This document shows positions 45,309 to 53,855 of a stretch of 64,000 bases of DNA, piece by piece; the first letter of the stretch is position 1; each line of letters begins with the position of its first letter. The stretch is from Saposhnikovia divaricata (Eukaryota; Streptophyta; Magnoliopsida; Apiales; Apiaceae). The notes beneath the pieces are model-generated. The model made no database searches. It was not told the DNA's origin and saw only the letters and a program-made list of their open reading frames with translations. The translations under genes were made by a program, and so were the position numbers. The stretch spans positions 47,427,546-47,491,545 of the forward strand of contig CM071600.1 of assembly GCA_036435485.1 (NCBI GenBank). Reading direction: 5' to 3'.

Positions 45309-48300
45309 ATGGCGCCTATTGTTAAGATGATGTCCTCCACTGGGTTTACCTATGAGAAGAACAATTTCGCGGCCTTTGTTGACACAGTGAATGCTCCAGA
45401 AGCTTACCACACTTTGATGAGTTTCGTGAAGAAATGCAAACTGTCATATGCTATGACGGCTACCACTCCCTTAATCCATGAGGTAATTGAAGAAATGTGG
45501 ACATCTGCTGAGTACAATGGCACAGACGGTACAATTGCTTTTTCTTTAAAGGGTAAAAACTATGTGGTTAATTCTGATGTAATAACTGCTTGTTTAAAAT
45601 TGCCTGAGAATAACTGTCTGAAAGTACCTACTGATGCTGAAATTGTTGCCATGCTTAATTCTATTAATTATGCCCTTAGTACTGAAAACTTAGGGAAAAT
45701 TGCTAGAAAAGGAATGGTTAAAGAATGGAGCTACTTCTGTGATGCCTTCATTAAAACTTTTTCAGGAAAAATTAGTAATTTTGATGCTGTTACCCAGTCC
45801 ATGCTAACAATGATGTGTATGCTTTTAAATGATAAATTCTATAATTTTGGCACATTAGTTATGTATGAGATAGCTGCAAAGTTGGGTAAAAAGGAAACTA
45901 GGAGCAAAAATATCTACTTTGCTAGATTTTTAATGCTCTTAGCACTGCATGTGTCTGAGAATAAGCTATCCATTGCTAACCCGGATAGCAAGTTCCAATG
46001 TTTTGTTCAGGAGAAGAGAGTCTTAAGTGACCTGATTCGAATGAACCTCAATGCAGGAGTACAGTTGGTATATCTACCAATTGTTCAGGTAACTATCTCT
46101 AACTCTGAAACCCCTATCTCCAACCCCCAAATTTCTTTGCCTTCTAGTGTCACAATGGAGTCTGTAGTTGTGACCAAACAGGCTCCTACCAAAGTGACCA
46201 AATCCAAAGTTCCAAAACCACATTCTAAAAGGCAAACCTCAAGTGTCTCTCAAAAGACACCTGTTGTAAAATCTACCAAACCTCTTGAGGGGAGTGTGAA
46301 GGTGGTAGTGAGTGGTGAGGGACAGGGTGAACATCAAAGAAGCCCTAAGGATAAGGAAGGAGAGATGAGTGCAACCACCATTTCAGTCTCTCAAAAGACT
46401 GCTAATGTAACTACAGGCCAAATTCTAGTTACACTCTCCCAAAAGAGTGTGACTACTGAATCAAGTTCCCCACAAGGAACACTGCACAAGAGGGTTAGGG
46501 ACACATATAGCCCAATCTCAAAAACCTATGGAAGAAGAGTGAAATCTAAAACCACAGGGGAATCACAGGGTGCACACACTCTACAGGAAACTGTACCTTC
46601 TCAAACTCAGTTTGATGTGGCTTCAATAAATGTGAAGTCACAGCCCCTTGATCTTAATCTTCAAATCGACACACATTACAATCCACCATCACCAACTCCT
46701 TCTCTGGATGTGGATATGATATCTACATCAATTCCTGATTCTCCATCTTTAAGATTCTTGGAGAAGCCCCACTCTGTAATTGGTGGTCATCATCTTTTAG
46801 ATGATTTGTTGGACCATCAATCTTCCCTTCCAGAATTCTCAACACAGACTGTGGCCTCGAACTTAAAATCAATCTCCACAGATTCAGTGTTGGTTTTCTC
46901 TTCAACGGATAGAATTATTCCTTCCTCAATGGATATCCTTCATCCGTTGACAAGTGTTTCTCCATCAACGGATGCGCCTCTATCTAGCCATCCGTTGACA
47001 GCTATAACTACTCCATCAACGGATATTCCTTATCCGTTGATAACTCACTCTACCACTGCTATATCTGACATTCCAGTGTCAAGTGTAGAGGAGTTCTCAG
47101 TAGTTGAAACACTTTTAGGTTTGAGGGAAGGGAGTGAGAGGCTGCCTTGTGAGCAGGCAAAAGAAGAGATAAATAATGAGAGGCTGGCCATTTCTTCCGG
47201 TCAGGAAAAAGGAGAGTTTGAGAGTTCCACCTTAGTAGGTGAAGGTGAGGGTGTGAGAGGTGTGAGCCAAGGGGAGCCCTTGATGCAAGAAAAGAGAGAT
47301 GAGGGGAGAGAAGGGACTACAGGAGAGATAAGGATGGAAGAAGCAGCCATTGCTAGTGAGTCAATGGGGGTTGAGGATGCATCCAAGGAAATGGAATTTC
47401 AAAGAGAATATCAGTCCATGATTGACTCCATTTCTTTGGATGCTGAAACCTTTACTCACCCTGTTCCTGCCTATCAAATTCTGGCACAACAGGGCAATGT
47501 GGAAGCAGAGGAGGCAATGCACCTAGTGCACACCTCACAATCTCTACTTAGAGCTAAGGAATCTATAGCAGCTCTGCCAACCACTGCTGAGAGTGATGAA
47601 TTTGACAATTCTGAAGATGAAGACAGCCAGAGCTCTGAAGATGAAGGTGGTAGCAGTATTCATGATTTTGCATTTGCTCAAAACTACACCTATCATCAAC
47701 TTGATATGGAAATCATAAGGCAATATAAATCTGCCCTGGCTGAGCACCCAGAAGCAGATCCACAGAGAAAGGTTGTTCTTCAACAGGCAATTGACTCCCT
47801 AAAGTTACAAAAGATGCAAATGGTGATTCAGAGATCCAATTTAGAGGAGGTTAAACAAGAAATCAAGGATGTGAAGATCTCTGTGGATTCCAAGCTAGAG
47901 CAACTAGCTCCTACAGCCACTCAGAGGGTGTTGCAACAAAGGTTTCTCAAAGAAGACAACCTGGCTAAATCTGTGCAACTTCTCAATTCAAGAGTGGAAA
48001 AGATGGAATCCCAGATGGAGCAATTTCTTCAACATCAGAAACTGCAAACCCAACTGCTAGAAAAGTTAGTTGCAGCCCCAACTTCTAGTCAAACCCTTGA
48101 TGCTAACAAAAAGGGGGAGAAAGTGGAAGAGGCTGTGGCAACTACAAGTCAAATCTTAATTTCTGAAAGAAGGGAAGCAGCAAGTGAGGGGGAGCAGCAG
48201 CCTACCATAGTGGTCAATCCACAAGAATTCATTGTCACAGCTTCCCCCAGCAAATCCAAACCTCTATTTGAAGAGTTTGATCTTTCAAACTTGACAGAAG

Positions 48301-49820
48301 AAGAAAAGCTAGCCAAAATTGAGGCTCTCCAAAAGATGAAAGAAGAAAACTATGAAAGGATAATGAGGACAGAAAGATTGATCAATCAATCTATTGCATC
48401 AACTCTGTTCTCTAGCCAAACCTCAGCTCCAGCAATATCTACAACAATTTTGAAGGTGCTCACTCCAGCAATTGTGGCTCCTACATTCTATGATGCTGAG
48501 CCTTCTCATGTTAAGGAATTTGAACCCTACATCAAATCAAGACCCTTCTCACCACCAAAAGCAAATGGGAAGAACAAGTTACAACTGGACTTTCCATTTC
48601 CCAAGGATGATGAAGAGAAGTTGATGGGTAAGGCAATCAAGGAATTCAAGGAGAAGACTAACAGTTGTGTAAGAGAATGGATGGCTGTAATCATAAGGAA
48701 TGGAAAAGTTCTAAACATATCCAACAGCCATCCTAGATTTGTTGAAGCCAAGAGAGAAGAGACTTCAAGGCTGCTAAGAGAATCTCAACCAAGCACTGAA
48801 TATCAATATGAAAACTCAGATGAGAAGCAAGCAAGGCTGGCTCAAGAGTTATTGGATGAGGTAGAGGATGAATTGAGGGAACCTGAGGAAGTCCCTAAAT
48901 TCAAAAAGAAAGGGAAATCAGTCCCCAAATCCAAGAGATTAAAATCACATGCAAGGAGGCCTGTCTCTCCAGAAACTGAAAACAAAGAGACAGTTGGTTC
49001 ATCACGACCTATTGATGTAAAAGTATTCAACCCAGATGTAAATTTCCATGGTGAGCCTATAGTACCTAAAGAGGAACCAATGAATCTTGACTCCATTGAG
49101 GTTCCTTCATTCTTGCTGAAGCCTCAACAGAAGCCTACACAGAAGAAAAGGAAACCAAGGAAGCAACCTTCAAAGGAACCAATTCAAGTTGCTAGGGTAC
49201 CTGCAATTGTCAGGCAGCCAATCTTGGAAAACAAGGATGATTTTATCTATCAGGCAGATATTGAAGAATACTCTGACATGAATCTTTATCTGGATGAATT
49301 GTCAGAAGTAAGAGGAATTGACAAATATAAACATTTGCCTGAAAGATTGGTCTTTGTATACAAGGGAGGAACGGAAAGGACATGGCCACTACAAAGGGTT
49401 CTTGGAGAAAATTATCATACCTTAACCAAAGTGTTCTCTGCAATCAAGAGATACACAGGGTTCTCCAAGATAGCAAAAGGGGAGATACTGGACAAAATAG
49501 AACAAATAAGGAGGGATTGGAACTCACCATCAAGTCTACCAAGGAAAATGAAGATCCCATACAATGGACAGAAAATCCACCTCCAACCTTTCTGGATGAT
49601 GGAGTTCAGGGATGAAGATGGTAACAGGAGATTCTTCAGGTTAGAAGACCAACTACCAAAGGCTAGTTCTCAATACCTGAGATGGCTACAACAGAAGCTA
49701 AATCCAAAGGTAGATGAAGAAGATGCCTTCTATAGGCAACTCCAAATACAGATTGAGTCCAACTCTGCCAAGGAAGGAAAATCAAGGGTGATGCCAACAA
49801 GAGGAAAGAAACAGTCCTAA
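45309..49820 (+). CDS. Element D ORF3, large intact post-pol protein, 1503 aa
   Basis: The ATG at 45309 (TTCAATGGCG) opens 1503 uninterrupted codons. Residues 1-250 form the part shared with ORF3 of A and B (KGKNYVVNSDVITACLKL, VKEWSYFCDAF, NFGTLVMYEI). Residues about 260-760 are S/T/P-rich and low complexity; six perfect CAACGGAT/ATCCGTTG motifs (46903-47045) here encode STD and HPLT alternately. Residues 760-850 are acidic, then coiled-coil (about 850-950), then K/E-rich. A more globular C-terminal part lies at about 1330-1480 (LVFVYKGGTERTWPLQ, FWMMEFRDEDGNRRFF). I see no signal peptide or convincing transmembrane span, so 'envelope' is a positional label only. Function unknown. Confidence 0.85.
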   Translation: MAPIVKMMSSTGFTYEKNNFAAFVDTVNAPEAYHTLMSFVKKCKLSYAMTATTPLIHEVIEEMWTSAEYNGTDGTIAFSLKGKNYVVNSDVITACLKLPENNCLKVPTDAEIVAMLNSINYALSTENLGKIARKGMVKEWSYFCDAFIKTFSGKISNFDAVTQSMLTMMCMLLNDKFYNFGTLVMYEIAAKLGKKETRSKNIYFARFLMLLALHVSENKLSIANPDSKFQCFVQEKRVLSDLIRMNLNAGVQLVYLPIVQVTISNSETPISNPQISLPSSVTMESVVVTKQAPTKVTKSKVPKPHSKRQTSSVSQKTPVVKSTKPLEGSVKVVVSGEGQGEHQRSPKDKEGEMSATTISVSQKTANVTTGQILVTLSQKSVTTESSSPQGTLHKRVRDTYSPISKTYGRRVKSKTTGESQGAHTLQETVPSQTQFDVASINVKSQPLDLNLQIDTHYNPPSPTPSLDVDMISTSIPDSPSLRFLEKPHSVIGGHHLLDDLLDHQSSLPEFSTQTVASNLKSISTDSVLVFSSTDRIIPSSMDILHPLTSVSPSTDAPLSSHPLTAITTPSTDIPYPLITHSTTAISDIPVSSVEEFSVVETLLGLREGSERLPCEQAKEEINNERLAISSGQEKGEFESSTLVGEGEGVRGVSQGEPLMQEKRDEGREGTTGEIRMEEAAIASESMGVEDASKEMEFQREYQSMIDSISLDAETFTHPVPAYQILAQQGNVEAEEAMHLVHTSQSLLRAKESIAALPTTAESDEFDNSEDEDSQSSEDEGGSSIHDFAFAQNYTYHQLDMEIIRQYKSALAEHPEADPQRKVVLQQAIDSLKLQKMQMVIQRSNLEEVKQEIKDVKISVDSKLEQLAPTATQRVLQQRFLKEDNLAKSVQLLNSRVEKMESQMEQFLQHQKLQTQLLEKLVAAPTSSQTLDANKKGEKVEEAVATTSQILISERREAASEGEQQPTIVVNPQEFIVTASPSKSKPLFEEFDLSNLTEEEKLAKIEALQKMKEENYERIMRTERLINQSIASTLFSSQTSAPAISTTILKVLTPAIVAPTFYDAEPSHVKEFEPYIKSRPFSPPKANGKNKLQLDFPFPKDDEEKLMGKAIKEFKEKTNSCVREWMAVIIRNGKVLNISNSHPRFVEAKREETSRLLRESQPSTEYQYENSDEKQARLAQELLDEVEDELREPEEVPKFKKKGKSVPKSKRLKSHARRPVSPETENKETVGSSRPIDVKVFNPDVNFHGEPIVPKEEPMNLDSIEVPSFLLKPQQKPTQKKRKPRKQPSKEPIQVARVPAIVRQPILENKDDFIYQADIEEYSDMNLYLDELSEVRGIDKYKHLPERLVFVYKGGTERTWPLQRVLGENYHTLTKVFSAIKRYTGFSKIAKGEILDKIEQIRRDWNSPSSLPRKMKIPYNGQKIHLQPFWMMEFRDEDGNRRFFRLEDQLPKASSQYLRWLQQKLNPKVDEEDAFYRQLQIQIESNSAKEGKSRVMPTRGKKQS
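46903..47045. repeat. CAACGGAT/ATCCGTTG alternating motifs within D ORF3
   Basis: Six perfect copies, alternating in orientation, plus one TCAATGGAT variant, in 140 bp of coding sequence. Neighbouring copies are inverted and could fold into hairpins. Confidence 0.92.
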
Positions 49821-49827
49821 TCTGCTC

Positions 49828-49838
49828 AGTCTAGAGGA
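49828..49838 (+). promoter_or_regulatory. Conserved AGTCTAGAGGA motif, element D
   Basis: Eight bases after the ORF3 stop. Identical to motifs after ORF3 in A and B. Confidence 0.55.
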
Positions 49839-49983
49839 GCACTTCTCTGTAAATTTCTCAAACTTTCATTTTTTTTAATTATTGTAGCTTAATACAATTT
49901 ATGTATTGTTCTTTATATATCTTTAGGAATGTTTTGTTATCATCAAGGTCCTGAATTTATGCTTTATTGCCATCAAGTATAAA

Positions 49984-49994
49984 TTGGGGGAGAT
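49984..49994 (+). other. Polypurine tract of element D
   Basis: TTGGGGGAGAT abutting the 3' LTR. Confidence 0.88.
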
Positions 49995-51028
49995 TGTTAG
50001 GAATATGTTGTACTTGATGATAACTTCACAATCAATCAAATTGTTTAAGGTTTTGTAGCTGTCAACGGATGAGGATTTATAACTCTATCCGTTGACAGGT
50101 AGCTCATCAACGGATGAGGTTTTGTAGCACACTGCAGTATCTCTATGTTATCAGTTGATAGTGTTTTTATCCACAGTCATGTTGACTATCAACGGATAGG
50201 CAGAATAGGGTAGCCAATTGTAAATAAGCTATGCTATGTAATTCTGTCTAAGTGAAAGTGTATCAACGGATGAAGACTAAACTCTATCAACGGATACAAC
50301 TCAAATCCACTCTATCAACGGATACAGCTCAAGTCCCAATATCAACGGATACTGCTCTATACATCATCAACGGATGTCAGTATACATCATCAACGGATGT
50401 TAGTGTACATCATCAACGGATAATCATTGACACTGATTTCTATGATTAGCTGGAGATTAGCAGTTGATAAGGACATGTTTGACTGACAGATCACATGAGT
50501 TGAAAGTAGATACAAAAAGCAGTATGGCAGCCATACTTTGGAAACACAGAAGAAAGAAGCATTCCATTTACACTATGAATACAAGAAAGGTGCAGGAGAC
50601 ATGTCTGAACACAAGGACAACCTTTCGGCTACATGTGTATTTGGAGTGTAGTAGCAAGTCAACTAGAATTAGATTAGTATTATCTTATTCCAGTAGTACT
50701 TGTAAAACTTGGGATATATAACCAAGTGTAGCAACTCTTTGTAGGTTAAGAAAACAGACATATTTGCTTAGGGTTTCTTGAATATCCTTAGAAGCAAAGA
50801 GTTGTAAAACGGCAGCTGTGTACATTTTGTATCACAGAGTTTTCTTCAAATAAAAGCTTCAGGTGGTGCATATTAACCACCTGATTTTATATGTGTTTGT
50901 GTTTAAATCTTACATTGCAAATATCTCTTCATAAGTTTCTGAAGTTCTTATCAGAAATTTATAAATATCAAGAATTGTATTCAACCCCCCCTTTTACAAT
51001 TATACAAGTGTGTAATCTGGGAATAACA
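49995..51028 (+). repeat. 3' LTR of element D
   Basis: 1034 bp; the only difference from 37947-38980 that I found is T at 50994. Followed by AAATA. Confidence 0.96.
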
Positions 51029-51033
51029 AAATA

Positions 51034-51223
51034 AGTGATGTGGCAATTCACTACAGGTCTCTAAAGGTTCGACAAATATAGCCAACATCAAGAGATTACA
51101 TATAATTATAGACAATGGTTTTGTCCCATTCGAGTGCAAATTTTTTACACATTCTTTATAATTCTTATTTATGGTAATTGATTTCAAATTTTAGCTAAGA
51201 GGTCTCTTCCATTGGAGATACTC
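51034..51223. mobile_element. Second MITE copy, right half
   Basis: Resumes after element D. It matches 37660-37831 (GGTCTCTA.AGGTT, AATATAGCCAAC, TTTTAGCTAAG) and ends CCATTGGAGATACTC before TAA (51224-51226). Confidence 0.75.
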
Positions 51224-51424
51224 TAATTCTCTAACCTCGTTTCTCATTCACTGTTCTGTACTTCTCATTTATCATTCTTTTTTCATCCTCATCATTTCCC
51301 ATTCATTTTTTTTAATTTCTTTTCAATCTCAATATATTTATATAAGCTAGTGATTAAATAGAATTCAACCTTAACCTAGAAACTATAAAATCACTATATG
51401 CACTCCCTATTTTACTAACTCCAT

Positions 51425-51740
51425 CCCTAGATGACCGTACCCACACTCAGATCCACAACCGAACAATCGGACCCACACTCAGATCCACAACCGGATCAAC
51501 CGGACCCATACTCAGATCCACCAGACCCAAACTAGGTTCACCGGGGATCCACCTTGGACCGATCCCCGGGACCCACCATGACATCATCATGATATCATAT
51601 CACCCCTAAATGATATCACTGGACCCACACCCGGGCCCATCAGACCCATCATGGGTCTACCCAAGACCCACCTTGGGTCAACTCCAGGGACCCACCATGA
51701 CATCATGATATCATCTTACCCCTAGATGATATCATCGATT
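51425..51740. repeat. Local repeat: GGACCCAC and GATATCAT units
   Basis: Repeated CACTCAGATCCACAACCG and CCGGGACCCACCATGACATCAT segments plus several GATATCAT and (C)CCTAGATGATATCA copies. GC-richer than its surroundings. No open frame of note. Confidence 0.6.
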
Positions 51741-51799
51741 CTATTTTACACTATTAGATGATGTTACTATTATCATGATGGTTTCTGTTAGAGTAAAAT

Positions 51800-51842
51800 C
51801 ATATATATATATATATATATATGTATGTATATATATATATAC
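51800..51842. repeat. AT microsatellite
   Basis: About 43 bp of (AT)n with two GT interruptions. Confidence 0.95.
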
Positions 51843-52086
51843 ATTGAAGTTTTTACTGTATTTTTCTATTAAATTTTAAAAAACAATTTTTATAAGATCG
51901 TGGTGATACGCTGATGCTTAATGCACAGCCCTTTTTTGTTTTTCTGAGCCTAATTTTCTTTAACATTTTTTTCTATTATGACATCTATCTATTATATATA
52001 TAATAGGCCAACACAAGAAGAAAATGTGAGATTTTTTTATGCACATGAAAAGACCAATTTGCCCTCATGTTTAATATTTATTAAAA

Positions 52087-52430
52087 AATGTGTTGTTCAT
52101 TGGAATCGAACTTGAGTCTATCAAATAACTTAGGCATGCTCTTACCACTACGCTACAATGTCACATGTGTTTTCAAACCATACACATAATAAGTAAATGT
52201 CGTTTAAGAGTAATACATTTGTAAATAACTATGGAGCTAAATTAAACTTAAGTAAAACACCAACACATTTTTATTAAAAAAAGTGTTGTTCATGGGAATC
52301 TATCAAGTAACTTATGCATACTCTTGCCACTACGTCACAATGTCACATGTGTTTATAAATCATACACGTAATATGTGAATGTCTTAACAGTAATACATTT
52401 GTAAATAAATTTGGAGTTAAATTAAACTTT
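52087..52430 (-). repeat. Tandem tRNA-like (SINE-type) repeats inside Helitron
   Basis: Two direct copies (about 52087-52255 and 52275-52430). On the minus strand, copy one has an A-box-like TAGCGTAGTGGTAAGAGC (52156-52139) and B-box-like AGTTCGATTCC (52113-52103) at tRNA-like spacing. Copy two keeps the A-box but has lost the B-box core. Confidence 0.6.
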
Positions 52431-52432
52431 AA

Positions 52433-52516
<84 letters not shown>
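52433..52516. repeat. (TAA)28 microsatellite
   Basis: 84 bp of uninterrupted AAT/TAA repeats. The poly-isoleucine frame across it is not a gene. Confidence 0.97.
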
Positions 52517-53855
52517 CAACATAATATTCATAGGGTCATCGATTTAATTCACACATCTTTTTATCACTAAATCATAGTGAAAAGTAAAAATTTAACTCAA
52601 TATCTATTTGACTAATTTTATATTATGAGTGACTTATGAATAGTTAAAAATGTAAACATAAAAATAAATTTGATAAATTATCTATTTGAATGATGATATT
52701 AATTTAAATCAAATAAAATTCTCAAAACAAAATAAGTCAATCAAAAAAGTACCTCTTACCAACTTTTGACTTTAAGCTATTTTTTTAACTTTAAGTCAAT
52801 TTCTGACTTATTACACAAATAGACATTTTTTGATTTAATGTAAAAAATGACTTTAACCTCCGACTTAAAGCCGTTGCCAAACGGGCTCTTAGTCTCGTGT
52901 GTTTTAAATCATACACATTATAAATGTGTGTGCATGCATTACTTGAGTGAAACAAATTTTGATATTTTTATTATTGTAACATATTAACAATTTTTGGCTA
53001 TATTTTATTTTTACATTTATTGATTCGGATTATAGTATATTATGTTATATCATTTATCAATATTTCTCTATCGATGTCAATATATAGAACTATACAAATT
53101 ATTTATTTGACGAATTTATTGATTTATCAAATATTTATTTACAAAGACACAATTGATTAAAGGTAAAATTTTTGAATTTTTTTAAATAATTAAAATATCA
53201 ATTAATAAATTATAATAAATTTTAGAAAATAAGTAAAGCTAGTTAGAGGCTCGTAATTCGCTAAGATAAACAACAAACTCATTCAAGTCTTTGATCTATC
53301 TGTTCACTCCAATTAGGATTCTTTTAATTAGACGATGCCTATAAAACACTCGAATTCTATTATATGACTCATAAAAAGAAAAACTAACATGACTACTATC
53401 AATATTACTCAAATTAATTTTCAGATTACAAACTTGAACATACTTAAATAAGTACACAATAATCGCATATGTGCCATTATCAAGCAAAATTCCATTAAAA
53501 TCAATCACATGGAGTACTTTGAAAGACATTGATCATGCACAATTTAATTTAAAAATAGAATTTAAAATAGCGACCCGTGCCTCGCACGGGTTTTTATGCT
53601 AGTTTTCCAATAATATTTGTTTAATTTAAAATATTTTATTTGGTTTTTATACTAGAACTCTTTAGAAACAACTCTCTTACTCTAGAAAGGGTTACAGTAT
53701 ATGTTAATGTTCCAGGCTTTCCAGGTCACAAAACTTTGGTTTGATCTAAACAAAGCCCGTCATAAAACAGCCCAGTTTTGTAAAACGATGAATTTTATCA
53801 TGACCAACCCAATAGCGGCCCATTCTGTTTATAAGTACTGTATTTTCTTGTCTTG

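Larger units (their letters stand above)
37947..51028 (+). mobile_element. Copia element D (Sirevirus-like), young, 13.1 kb
   Basis: Complete element with 1034-bp LTRs (37947-38980, 49995-51028) that appear identical except 38946 C versus 50994 T, and a perfect 5-bp duplication AAATA (37942-37946, 51029-51033). Order: LTR, tRNA-iMet primer site, gag (39040-41439), pol (41459-44808), motif cluster and TATA box, ORF3 (45309-49820), PPT, LTR. Gag and ORF3 are open. Pol has a frameshift and a stop. Short motif CAACGGAT/ATCCGTTG is iterated through the whole element, including coding parts. Confidence 0.96.
51984..53602 (+). mobile_element. Non-autonomous Helitron
   Basis: Candidate 5' end TCTATCTATTATATATATAA preceded by A. 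3' end with hairpin CCCGTGC-CTC-GCACGGG (53574-53590) followed by TTTTTATGCTAG and then T, i.e. CTAG inserted between A and T. This is the standard plant Helitron terminus. There is no Rep/helicase coding. The 5' boundary is less certain than the 3'. Confidence 0.75.

Noticed and set aside
52343..52531. Poly-isoleucine open frame
   Set aside because: It is the (TAA)n microsatellite.
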